DNA of 64,000 nt from JAMXLG01 sp963765935 (GTDB lineage: Bacteria > Vulcanimicrobiota > Vulcanimicrobiia > Vulcanimicrobiales > Vulcanimicrobiaceae): contig CAVXXX010000001.1 of assembly GCA_963765935.1 (NCBI GenBank), forward strand, positions 930,001 to 994,000, written 5' to 3'. Positions 52,052-60,122 of this stretch are shown here, one piece after another; positions within the stretch are counted from its first letter, which is position 1; each line of letters opens with the position of its first letter. Position numbers and translations under genes: made by a program. Under the pieces are notes generated by a model. That model made no database searches. It had not been told where the DNA came from and saw only the letters and a program-made list of their open reading frames with translations.

Positions 52052-52527
52052 GAGCTTTTCTGTTCGGCCGTTCGTGCGACGACTGGAATGTCGCCAAAGG
52101 CAGCGGGGGTAGCGGTGATATAGTCGAGCGCCATGTCGACGAGACGCTTTTCGTTGACGTACTTGAGCGCCTTACGCGCGGCTTTGATTTCGAACCACCG
52201 CGCTTCGTCGACTTCGTGGTCGTGGTTCGCCGTGTCGCCCGAAAGATAGCGCATCAAGAAAAAGGTGACCGACTTCTTGTGCTTGGCCTTGCCCACGTAG
52301 AACCAGTACGAGATCTCGTTCAATCGCGTGAGAATTTCGGCCCAGCATCCCGTCTCTTCGCGCACTTCGCGCAGCGCGGCTTGTTCGTTCGATTCGCGTG
52401 CTTCGACGTGGCCTTTGGGCAACGTCCAAATGCGCGGTTCACCGCGACCGATCAATAGCGCATCAAACCCGGTCTCGCGCGGCCGCAAGACCAGTCCACC
52501 GGCCGACACTTCATACTTGATTCGCAT
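52048..52527 (-). CDS. Nudix hydrolase
   Basis: The 159 aa have the Nudix box: GHVEARESNEQAALR followed by EVREETG, with the metal-binding glutamates. The N-terminal YEVSAGGLVLRPRETG and WTLPKGH suit house-cleaning enzymes acting on nucleoside diphosphate derivatives (Ap4A or NTP); the substrate is unknown. It is first in the run Nudix-scpA-scpB-methyltransferase-nfo-dinB. Confidence 0.93.
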   Translation of the reverse strand: MRIKYEVSAGGLVLRPRETGFDALLIGRGEPRIWTLPKGHVEARESNEQAALREVREETGCWAEILTRLNEISYWFYVGKAKHKKSVTFFLMRYLSGDTANHDHEVDEARWFEIKAARKALKYVNEKRLVDMALDYITATPAAFGDIPVVARTAEQKSS

Positions 52528-52553
52528 GTCGATTGACCCGTAGGAGACAGGGA

Positions 52554-52576
52554 AGGGGGCGCCAGTCGTGCCCCCT
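52554..52576. other. GC-rich palindrome between Nudix and topoisomerase genes
   Basis: AGGGGGC-n9-GCCCCCT lies in the 135-bp divergent intergenic region; it resembles the palindrome at 42792-42813. The rest of the gap shows nothing else recognisable. Confidence 0.4.
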
Positions 52577-52662
52577 GATTACATCCATTATAGGCCTCGG
52601 CCCCAAGAAGCGCCTGCCAGAAGGAGTACCCTTTACGCGTCACTTTTGGGTATAGCCGAGCC

Positions 52663-53772
52663 GTGGAACAGGACCCAACGCAAGTCGCTCGCTCGGCCGG
52701 GCTCCGCTACGTCAGCGACGAGCTGCCCGGCATCCGCCGCCTCCGCCAGGGCAAGAGCTTCCGGTATATCGACGCCGCCGGGAAGGCCATCACCGACGAG
52801 GCGGAGCTGGCCCGAATTAAGGGCATTGGCGTTCCACCCGCTTACGAGCATGTTTGGATCTGCCCGATTCCAAACGGTCATCTACAGGCAACCGCGATCG
52901 ATGCGCGCGGCCGAAAGCAGTACCGCTACCATAAGAAGTGGCGCGAGGTCCGCGATGAGACGAAATACCATCGAATGATCGACTTCGCGCAGGCGCTTCC
53001 GAAGATTCGCGCGCGGGTCGAACGCGATCTCGAATTACCCGGCATGCCGCGCGAGAAAGTGCTCGGAGCCGTCGTGCGTCTGCTGGAAGAGACGACGATC
53101 CGCGTCGGCAACGAGGAATACGCCAAGGAGAACGACTCCTACGGTCTGACGACGATGCTCAATAAGCACGCGAGGGTCGAAGGCGCGCACGTCCGTTTCA
53201 GTTTCAAAGGGAAGAGCGGCATCAAGCATACGATCGCGCTACGCGACAAGCCGCTCGCGAGAATCATCCGCGCGTGCCAAGAGATTCCCGGACAAGAGCT
53301 TTTCGCTTATATCGATGAGGGCGGCGCGCCGCACGACGTCGGTTCGAACGACGTCAACGACTATATCAAGGAAATCGGCGGCGATGATTTCACCGCAAAA
53401 GACTTCCGCACGTGGGTCGGTACGGTGCAATGCGCCCTGCTTCTGGCGGAGGAAGAATACGCCGACACGCAATCAGAGCGCAAACACCGCCTCAACGACG
53501 TTATCAAACAGGTTGCGGCGCGCCTAGGAAACACGCCGGCAGTCGCGCGCAAAAGTTACATTCATCCGGAGATCATCGCCGCATACACCGAGGACGGCAC
53601 GATCGGCCAAATGCTCCGCGGCAAACCCGCAAAAGGCTTATTGCCGGAAGAAACGTTCGTGGTCGACTTTCTCAAGAAACGCGAACGCGAAACGCCTCAA
53701 GAACGAACGGCGAAAAAACTCAAAGAAAGCCTCGCCGCCCGCAAGAAACCCGCCACCCCCCTGTCATCCTGA
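52663..53772 (+). CDS. Type IB DNA topoisomerase
   Basis: The 369 aa match bacterial homologues of poxvirus topoisomerase IB, which relax supercoils through a 3'-phosphotyrosine. Visible are YEHVWICPIPNGHLQATAID, RKQYRYHKKWRE, TTIRVGNEEYAKEN (catalytic Arg), FKGKSGIKH (catalytic Lys), KDFRTWVGTV (Arg) and the nucleophile Tyr299 in VARKSYIHPEI. The GTG start at 52663 is consistent with the family. The last three residues (LSS) and the stop codon come from a REP-like repeat, so the C-terminal tail has been set by that insertion. Confidence 0.95.
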   Translation: MEQDPTQVARSAGLRYVSDELPGIRRLRQGKSFRYIDAAGKAITDEAELARIKGIGVPPAYEHVWICPIPNGHLQATAIDARGRKQYRYHKKWREVRDETKYHRMIDFAQALPKIRARVERDLELPGMPREKVLGAVVRLLEETTIRVGNEEYAKENDSYGLTTMLNKHARVEGAHVRFSFKGKSGIKHTIALRDKPLARIIRACQEIPGQELFAYIDEGGAPHDVGSNDVNDYIKEIGGDDFTAKDFRTWVGTVQCALLLAEEEYADTQSERKHRLNDVIKQVAARLGNTPAVARKSYIHPEIIAAYTEDGTIGQMLRGKPAKGLLPEETFVVDFLKKRERETPQERTAKKLKESLAARKKPATPLSS

Positions 53773-53785
53773 GCCTGCCGAAGGA
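53762..53785 (+). repeat. REP-like repeat overlapping the topoisomerase stop
   Basis: CATCCTGAGCCTGCCGAAG is one mismatch from the copies at 34191 and 57423. Its TGA is the topoisomerase stop codon. A short dyad, ATTGCCA (53785-53791) with TGGCAAT (53822-53828), extends the element and includes the ATG of the next gene. Confidence 0.85.
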
Positions 53786-53820
53786 TTGCCACGTCACATC
53801 GGGGCGATGGGTAATTTCGT

Positions 53821-55041
53821 ATGGCAATGACGTCGAAGTATTTTGCTAAGAACGTTGAGCCAGTCGGTTACAGCGAGCTCGACGGGCGGCCGGCGTTCAA
53901 GATGGCGATTCACGAAGCCGGCGGTCGCTGGTATTTGTACGCCGGACACTTTTGGCATTCGGGTTGGAGCATTGTCGATGTCACGGATCCATCCTCGCCG
54001 CAACTCGTAAAGTTCATCGAAGGCCCTCGGAATACCGCGACGCTGCAAGTCGATCTTCACGGAGATGTGATGATCACGTCGCTCGAAAAAATTCTGCCCG
54101 GTTTCGGCGGCGATCCGAACGCCCCGTTTGACGAAGGCGTCGTGGTTTGGGACATCAGCGATCCGGCGTCGCCGGTGCAGCGAGGTCATTTTAAAACGGG
54201 CGGCACCGGTACACATCGGAATTTCTACGCAGGCGGCGCCTATATGCATCTCGCTGCCGGCATGCCGGGATACGAGGGAAACATCTACGTCATTGTTGAC
54301 CTCACCGACCCTTCCCAGCCGGTTGAACGCGCGCGATGGTGGGTTGCGGGACAGCACAAAGCCGACGGAGAGCGTCCGGAAAAGCCGTTCATCTCGCTGC
54401 ACGGACCGCCGTACGTTGTTCGCGATCTCGCCTATCTGCCGTACGGATCGGCGGGAATGATCGTTCTTGATATCAGTGACATACAAACGCCGAAGCGGAT
54501 CGGCGCGCTGGAGTTCAGTCCGCCGTTTCACGCGCAGTTCGGCGTGCACAGCGTCCTGCCGCTTCCGCAAAAACAGATCGCCTACGTCAGCTCCGAAGAC
54601 GTTTCGTACGGCAAAGGACCGCTGCATCACGCATCAGTCGTCGACATTCACGATCCCTCGAACCCCATGCTGCTCTCCCTTCTCCCCTACCCCGTTGCAC
54701 CGAAACAAGCACCGTATCGCAACTTCTTCGAAGCCGGCGGCTGGTCGGGTCCGCATAACATGAATCATCTGCAGCACAATCCCGACGTTGAAAAGACGGA
54801 CGATCGATTCTACCTGACGTATTTCAACGCCGGTCTACGAATTTACGACGTCTCGGACTCACGGCAGCCGATCGAGACGGGGTACTTTATTCCACCTGAT
54901 CCGCAAAAGCGATACGGCCCGATGCCCGAAGGGCGTCTCGCGGTTCAAAGCGAGGACGTTTTGGTCGATCGTCGCGGCTACATGTATCTCTCGCACAAGA
55001 ATCAGGGAATTTGGATTTTGCGCTACAGCGAAGCATCATAG
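53821..55041 (+). CDS. LVIVD-repeat beta-propeller protein
   Basis: The 406 aa contain about six repeats of the pattern V-D-x-x-D-P-x-x-P (VDVTDPSSPQLV, WDISDPASPVQRG, VDLTDPSQPVER, LDISDIQTPKRIG, VDIHDPSNPMLL, YDVSDSRQPIETGY), the LVIVD repeat family, which folds as a beta-propeller. Many such proteins are exported, but this one has no signal peptide at either ATG (53821 or 53827). His-rich segments (GHFWHSGWS, SGPHNMNHLQH) suggest a possible metal or cofactor site, as in selenium-binding-protein-like propellers; that link is inference. The 3' end overlaps the convergent HhH-GPD gene by 6 bp. Confidence 0.8.
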   Translation: MAMTSKYFAKNVEPVGYSELDGRPAFKMAIHEAGGRWYLYAGHFWHSGWSIVDVTDPSSPQLVKFIEGPRNTATLQVDLHGDVMITSLEKILPGFGGDPNAPFDEGVVVWDISDPASPVQRGHFKTGGTGTHRNFYAGGAYMHLAAGMPGYEGNIYVIVDLTDPSQPVERARWWVAGQHKADGERPEKPFISLHGPPYVVRDLAYLPYGSAGMIVLDISDIQTPKRIGALEFSPPFHAQFGVHSVLPLPQKQIAYVSSEDVSYGKGPLHHASVVDIHDPSNPMLLSLLPYPVAPKQAPYRNFFEAGGWSGPHNMNHLQHNPDVEKTDDRFYLTYFNAGLRIYDVSDSRQPIETGYFIPPDPQKRYGPMPEGRLAVQSEDVLVDRRGYMYLSHKNQGIWILRYSEAS

Positions 55042-55713
55042 AGAGAATGCTGATGGACAGCTTGCCTGGAGAGGGCATTCGGCACAGCGTGGATTCGTGC
55101 GTTTACACAGCGCGCGCCCATGCTCGCGCAGCAGCGCAAATGCGTCCCGCGCATCGACATTCTGCTCGCTAAGGTACGCTACACCGGCGCGATAGCTCGC
55201 CGCATAGGATGGCGTCGAGCGAATTGCATCGAGGCGTTCCAACACGCGAAGGCCGTTCGATTCGAGCGCAGGTTCATTGGAATAGCCGCAGAGCAGCAAG
55301 AGCTTATCGACGCCCGGATCTCCGATACCGGGAAAGCGTTTAAGGAGTCGTCGCCGCGCCTTATCGTCTGCTTCGGACAGTGCGACGGAAAGATTTCCGC
55401 CTGCGAACTGCAGCGCGATTTCCGCGCACTTGAGCACCTTCGCCGCTCGATGAGCTGCCTTCATACCTCCGCCGGTTATCGCCGCTTCAATCGATTTCGC
55501 GCCGGCTGAGATCAGTCCGAGCGGCGTGACACCGATGCGCTTACGCAGGTCGTTATAGGTGCTCGTGCGGCGCTCGTCGTCGACCAGGTACGCGCAGTTC
55601 TCCCAAACGATCGCATCAAAAGGATTGGAGGGCTCGAGAATGGTTCCCGGTCCATACGTCTTTCTCAGGAGCGCCAACGCGGCTGCGAAGTTAGTTGACG
55701 GGCGCCGCTTCAT
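55036..55713 (-). CDS. HhH-GPD / endonuclease III-like protein with altered active site
   Basis: The 225 aa have the helix-hairpin-helix FPGIGDPGVDKLLLLCG and a C-terminal four-cysteine Fe-S loop (CKRTNPRCAECPLQASC: C-x6-C-x2-C-x5-C) as in Nth/MutY. The usual catalytic Lys following the hairpin (LPGVGxKTA) is not at its normal position, and the essential Asp (VDTH) is replaced by LESNG. Glycosylase activity is therefore doubtful; it may bind DNA, act by another mechanism, or use Glu instead. It overlaps the acyltransferase 3' end (23 bp) and ends the long speE-gcv operon. Confidence 0.8.
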   Translation of the reverse strand: MKRRPSTNFAAALALLRKTYGPGTILEPSNPFDAIVWENCAYLVDDERRTSTYNDLRKRIGVTPLGLISAGAKSIEAAITGGGMKAAHRAAKVLKCAEIALQFAGGNLSVALSEADDKARRRLLKRFPGIGDPGVDKLLLLCGYSNEPALESNGLRVLERLDAIRSTPSYAASYRAGVAYLSEQNVDARDAFALLREHGRALCKRTNPRCAECPLQASCPSAFSL

Positions 55714-56848
55714 CTACGTTGGGAAGAAGGATCAACGGCTGTCGGTTCTGGGTTGAAAGGCGGCTCTTTAGCATCAAGAACGGACGTTCAACAAAAAAGT
55801 ATAACGGAAGAGCGACGACGAGCGAGCCCGCATAACTCAAGGCGAATGTGGCGAAGAGATAGCTGTTTCCCGTCAGACCGCCGGTGATATCGACGGCGTA
55901 TTCGATGACGAAGAAATGCGTGAGATAAACCGCATACGATAAGCGTTCCGCCCATCGCACGATGGGATTTTCGACAATGCCGAAATCAAGAAGGGCGCAG
56001 CCGGCATACAGAATGAGACCCGCGGAGATTCCGGCCAAAACGTCACTCCAGATAACGTAGGGAACGATGCCGGGTGAATTCGTGAGGGTCCACCACAGCA
56101 TCGCGACGCCGATAACCGCCGCAACGATCCCGAAGCGTTTGCGGTCTCGCGGAAACCGCTCCCAACCGAGCGCCGCAAGCATCCCGGAACCGAAGGCGGC
56201 GAACATCGACGGCAGCATGCCAAAAATTGGAATCCGCACGCCGAAATCGTTAAACGATGCCATCGCCAGCGGCCGGCAGAGGATGCGTAGTACGACCGAT
56301 GCGGCAACGAGCGCGGCAATCAGCACGGCGAATCGCAGCGTTCGTTTTCCACGGTTTTGCAACACGAGCGCGGCGAACGCCGCAATCAGCGGAAGCGCAA
56401 CGTAAAACTGCGCGTCGGTGGCCATCGTCCACATCGGCGGATCAACCGTCAATACCGTCGAGCGGAAGAACGGAAAAACGAATGTGAGATGAGCGATCGC
56501 ATCGACGAGTGTGGCGGCCCGTTCACCGGGAATAGGAAGCCACGCCGTGCCGAGCGAGAGGGCAATTACCAAGAACGCATAGAGCGGGAAGATGCGCAGA
56601 AAACGGTCCCGCGCAAAATCTTGCCATCGCGGCAGCGGTTTACGTGCAAGAAGCGCCGTTACGTAACGCCGCCCGAGCAGAAATCCACTTAAGGCAAAAA
56701 AACACGCGACGCCGGCTTGCCCGAGCATCGCGCACGCCTGCGAGGACCACCCCAAACGATGGGTGTTGGACGCGGCGACCCAGCAGTGATAGAAAACGAT
56801 TGTAAGGGTTGCAAGGGCGCGGAGCGCCCCTGCAAACGGAAAGCGCAC
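55691..56848 (-). CDS. Acyltransferase family 3 membrane protein (OafA/YrhL type)
   Basis: About ten membrane helices in 385 aa; the family signature FAGALRALATLTIVFYH at the N-terminus includes the conserved histidine. These proteins add acyl groups to envelope glycans or lipids. The GTG at 56848 overlaps the gcvPB stop; a GTG at 56869 (seven residues longer, inside gcvPB) is an alternative. It follows gcvPB in the operon but has no known metabolic relation to it. A basic C-terminal tail follows the last helix. Confidence 0.87.
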   Translation of the reverse strand: MRFPFAGALRALATLTIVFYHCWVAASNTHRLGWSSQACAMLGQAGVACFFALSGFLLGRRYVTALLARKPLPRWQDFARDRFLRIFPLYAFLVIALSLGTAWLPIPGERAATLVDAIAHLTFVFPFFRSTVLTVDPPMWTMATDAQFYVALPLIAAFAALVLQNRGKRTLRFAVLIAALVAASVVLRILCRPLAMASFNDFGVRIPIFGMLPSMFAAFGSGMLAALGWERFPRDRKRFGIVAAVIGVAMLWWTLTNSPGIVPYVIWSDVLAGISAGLILYAGCALLDFGIVENPIVRWAERLSYAVYLTHFFVIEYAVDITGGLTGNSYLFATFALSYAGSLVVALPLYFFVERPFLMLKSRLSTQNRQPLILLPNVDEAAPVN

Positions 56849-58380
56849 TACGCTTTTGCCGGCTCCCACTTCAAATCGGGGTTGCGTGCAGCGCGCGTTT
56901 CATCAACGCGACCGACGACGGTCGTAACGGGAGCGGCCATGATGGCTTCCGGATTCCGTTTTGCTTCTTCAACGATCTCGCGAAGCACGGCGATGAACTG
57001 GTCGAGCGTTTCCTTCGATTCGGTTTCCGTAGGCTCGATCATCAAACATTCGGGAACGATCAGCGGGAAATACATCGTCGGCGCCATCATGCCGTGATCG
57101 AGCAGCGCCTTTGCCAGATCGAGCGCTTTGACGCCCGTCTGTTTCTTGAGTTCTTGCGCCGAAGCGACGAACTCGTGACGGCAGACCTCCGGATACGGCG
57201 TGTCGAGAAACTCCGCAACCTTCACGCGAATGTAGTTCGCATTGAGCACCGCAAGCTGCGAGACTTTCTTGAGTCCGTCTGCGCCGTTTGCGTAAATGTA
57301 CGCGAGCGCGCGTACGCCGTGCGCGAAGTTCGACCAGAACGAACGCATCGGACCGATCGACTTCGGACGATCGAAATCGAGCGAGAACGTATAGCGATCG
57401 CTCGGCGCAACCGCAGCCCCATTGTCATCCTGAGCCTGTCGAAGGGCGCTGGTCTTCGGCGTCGCGCGAACGACCGGCGTCGGAAGATAGTCGACGAGAT
57501 GCGCGGCAACGCCGACGGGACCGTGGCCCGCTCCACCGCCGCCGTGCGGAATGGTGAAGGTTTTGTGCGTATTCAAGTGCATGAGGTCGAACCCCATGTC
57601 GCCCGGACGCACGTTGCCCATGATCGCGTTCGCGTTGGCTCCGTCGTAGTACATCAAACCACCGGCATCGTGCACGGCTTGTGCGATCTCGTGAATGTGA
57701 TCTTCGAAGAGCCCAAGCGTGTTCGGGTTCGTCATCATGCAAACGGCGGTATCATCGCCGAGCACTTTTTTGATTTCCTCAACGCTCACGCGTCCGCGCC
57801 GGTCGGACGGCAAGCTGATGACTTTGAAGCCGCACATCGCTGCGGATGCGGGATTGGTCCCGTGCGCCGTGTCGGGCACGATCACTTTGTCGCGCTTCGC
57901 CTCTCCCTTATCTTTGAAGTACTTCTTTGCGATGAGGAGCGCTGCGAGTTCCGCGTGCGCGCCGGCCGATGGATTGAGCGAAAAAGCTGCCATACCGAAG
58001 AGCGACGCGAGCGAGCGTTCGAGTTCGTACATGACTTGGAGCGCGCCTTGCGCGAGCTCGTCGGGCGTATACGGATGAAGCTGCGCGACTTCCCGCTTCG
58101 TCGCCATCGCGTCGTTGATGCGCGGATTGTATTTCATCGTGCACGATCCAAGCGGATAAAAGCCGAGATCGATTCCGAACGTGCGTTGCGAGAGCTTCGT
58201 GAAATGCCGCATAACGTCCAACTCGCTGTTGTCCGGCAGCGGCAGCTCTTCACGAAGGAGCGACTTCGGCAAGAAGTCGGTCATCGGGCGCGCGTCTTCG
58301 ACGTACTTGTTTGCGCGGCCGTCTTTCCCGAGATCGAAGATCAACGGGCTCATCGTGCGATCAAACGTTTGCGTGGACAC
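56848..58380 (-). CDS. gcvPB: Glycine dehydrogenase (decarboxylating) subunit 2, with REP-derived insertion
   Basis: The PLP-binding half of the P protein, which decarboxylates glycine onto GcvH. The 510 aa show the PLP lysine in HLNTHKTFTIPHGGGG (about residue 273), GSCTMKYNP, PSAGAHAELA and DRPKSIGPMRSF. Between PTPVV and DRYTFSLDF lies an insertion of about 20 residues not usual in the family (including ALRQAQDDN), encoded by a REP-like repeat in frame. The GTG start at 58380 has GGGAGAG upstream and overlaps gcvPA; the ATG at 58353 is an alternative. Confidence 0.95.
   Translation of the reverse strand: MSTQTFDRTMSPLIFDLGKDGRANKYVEDARPMTDFLPKSLLREELPLPDNSELDVMRHFTKLSQRTFGIDLGFYPLGSCTMKYNPRINDAMATKREVAQLHPYTPDELAQGALQVMYELERSLASLFGMAAFSLNPSAGAHAELAALLIAKKYFKDKGEAKRDKVIVPDTAHGTNPASAAMCGFKVISLPSDRRGRVSVEEIKKVLGDDTAVCMMTNPNTLGLFEDHIHEIAQAVHDAGGLMYYDGANANAIMGNVRPGDMGFDLMHLNTHKTFTIPHGGGGAGHGPVGVAAHLVDYLPTPVVRATPKTSALRQAQDDNGAAVAPSDRYTFSLDFDRPKSIGPMRSFWSNFAHGVRALAYIYANGADGLKKVSQLAVLNANYIRVKVAEFLDTPYPEVCRHEFVASAQELKKQTGVKALDLAKALLDHGMMAPTMYFPLIVPECLMIEPTETESKETLDQFIAVLREIVEEAKRNPEAIMAAPVTTVVGRVDETRAARNPDLKWEPAKA
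57423..57446 (+). repeat. REP-like repeat inserted in frame within gcvPB
   Basis: CATCCTGAGCCTGTCGAAG, the same element as at 34191 and 53762, read on the minus strand as ALRQAQDDN inside the gcvPB coding sequence. Confidence 0.9.
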
Positions 58381-59722
58381 GGACGATCTCTCCCAGGGCG
58401 TTGGTAAGCGCATCGATCTCACCGGTAGTTGTGAGTTCGGTCGCGTTCATAAGAATGCAGGTCGACAGTTCCGGATACCAGCGTCCGAGATCAACACCGC
58501 CGAGAATTCCACGTTCTTGCAGTTGTGCCAGGACCGTCGCAGCCGGCTGATGCACGTCGACGACGACTTCGTTAAAGAACGGAGCCGTGAACTTCAGATC
58601 GATGCCATCAAGGCTCGACACTGCCGTTGCAAGCTCACGGGAGCGCTGCAAATTAAGCGCCGCGACGTCGTGCAGCCCGGTCTTACCCATGAGCGCGAGA
58701 TAGATCGTCGCGATTAGCGCGCAGTGCGCTTGATTCGTGCAGATATTCGACGTCGCGCGTTCGCGGCGAATGTGCTGTTCGCGCGCTTGCAGCGTGAGGA
58801 CGTAGGCCGTCTTCTCGTCCTTATCGACGGTCTTGCCCACGAGACGCCCCGGAATGCGACGCATATGTTCCTTCGTCGATGCGATAAACCCGACATATGG
58901 GCCGCCGTAGGCCATCGCTACACCGAAGCTCTGCGCTTCGCCGACGACGATTTCCGCACCCCACGAGCCCGGCGTCGCAAGCGCACCGAGCGAAATAGCT
59001 TCCGAGACAACCGCGATCGGTACGGTGCCGCTCTCGCGAACCGCCGATGCGGTCGCTACATCGAACGCTTCGATGTTACCGAAGAAATTTGGCGTTTGAA
59101 GCGCGACCGACGCGTACTCTTTCGATGAAACGGCTTTCTTCAGAGCCACGAAATCGGTCGTGCCCTGTTGCGTCACGGGCAGTTCGTCGATCGCGACATC
59201 AAGACCGTCACAATACGTCTTGAGGACCGCGCGGTAATTCGGATCGACCGCGCGCGACACGAGCACTTTTTTCCGGCCGTTTTCGTTCAGCGCCATAATC
59301 GTCGCTTCGGCGAGGGCCGTCGCTCCGTCGTAAACCGACGCGTTCGCGATGTCCATACCCGTGAGCAAACAGATGTACGTTTGCCACTCGTAGATCGCTT
59401 GAAGATAGCCTTGCGAAACCTCCGCTTGATACGGCGTGTATGCGGTGAGGAATTCGCCGCGCATCGCAAGTGCGCCGATAGCGGGTGGCGCATAGTGACG
59501 GTATGAGCCCGCACCGAGAAACGAGACGTAATCGACGCCCGTGTTCTTCTTCGCGAAGTGTTCGAAACGGCGCGCGATTTGATATTCCGGCAGTGCCGGG
59601 ACGACGTCGAGCGGCGCCTTGAGCGCAACGGCGTCGGGAACTTTGAGCAGTTCTTCCAACGAGCCCACGCCGACGGCGTCGAGCATCGCGCGGATGTCTT
59701 CCTCGGTATGCGGAGTGTACAC
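58361..59722 (-). CDS. gcvPA: Glycine dehydrogenase (decarboxylating) subunit 1
   Basis: The N-terminal half of the P protein. The 453 aa show YTPHTEEDIRAMLDAVG, FLGAGSYRHYAPP, TAYTPYQAEVSQG, ALAEATIMALNEN and GGPYVGFIASTKEHMRRIPGR cut short here as GGPYVGFIAS and RRIPGRLVG, plus ATSNICTNQA. The GTG start overlaps the gcvH stop (TAGTG). Works with gcvPB, gcvH and gcvT; the order gcvT-H-PA-PB is typical. Confidence 0.97.
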   Translation of the reverse strand: MYTPHTEEDIRAMLDAVGVGSLEELLKVPDAVALKAPLDVVPALPEYQIARRFEHFAKKNTGVDYVSFLGAGSYRHYAPPAIGALAMRGEFLTAYTPYQAEVSQGYLQAIYEWQTYICLLTGMDIANASVYDGATALAEATIMALNENGRKKVLVSRAVDPNYRAVLKTYCDGLDVAIDELPVTQQGTTDFVALKKAVSSKEYASVALQTPNFFGNIEAFDVATASAVRESGTVPIAVVSEAISLGALATPGSWGAEIVVGEAQSFGVAMAYGGPYVGFIASTKEHMRRIPGRLVGKTVDKDEKTAYVLTLQAREQHIRRERATSNICTNQAHCALIATIYLALMGKTGLHDVAALNLQRSRELATAVSSLDGIDLKFTAPFFNEVVVDVHQPAATVLAQLQERGILGGVDLGRWYPELSTCILMNATELTTTGEIDALTNALGEIVRVHANV

Positions 59723-60102
59723 TAGTCGGTCGCGATCTTCTCGTAATCGTTGGCGGAGAGTAAGTTATTCTTTTCGCTCGCGTTCTTGAGCTTGACTTTG
59801 AAGAGCCAGCCTTCACCGTAGGGGTCGCGATTGACGGCAGCCGGATCGGCATCGAGTGCGCCGTTCACTTCGATGATTTCACCGCCGATCGGCGTGAAGA
59901 GGTCCGAAACCGCTTTCACCGACTCGACGACGCCGACGTTTCCGAATTGATCGATCTGCTTGCCGACGCGCGGCAGTTCCACATAGACGATGTCGCCAAG
60001 TGAGTTCTGCGCGTAATCCGTGATGCCGATCGTCGCGGTCTCGCCGTCGACTCTCACCCACTCGTGCTCCTTGCTGTACAGCAGATCTGCTGGCTGCGCC
60101 AT
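59722..60102 (-). CDS. gcvH: Glycine cleavage system H protein
   Basis: A 126-aa lipoyl carrier that shuttles the aminomethyl group between P, T and L proteins. The lipoylated lysine is Lys63 in VVESVKAVSDLFTP; EHEWVRVDGETATIGITDYA at the N-terminus is typical (shown in parts as KEHEWVRVDG, IGITDYAQ). It is the probable main substrate of LipB/LipA encoded near the start of the window. 20 bp separate it from gcvT. Confidence 0.97.
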   Translation of the reverse strand: MAQPADLLYSKEHEWVRVDGETATIGITDYAQNSLGDIVYVELPRVGKQIDQFGNVGVVESVKAVSDLFTPIGGEIIEVNGALDADPAAVNRDPYGEGWLFKVKLKNASEKNNLLSANDYEKIATD

Positions 60103-60122
60103 GTAAGCTCCCTACTCCTTAT

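Noticed and set aside
56809..56835. GC-rich near-palindrome close to the acyltransferase start
   Set aside because: It encodes the conserved GALRALA stretch of the protein, so the symmetry is probably a result of coding sequence.
56809..58407. A 532-codon plus-strand open frame opposite gcvPB
   Set aside because: gcvPB has clear catalytic motifs in the other strand; the plus product is Arg/His-rich shadow sequence.
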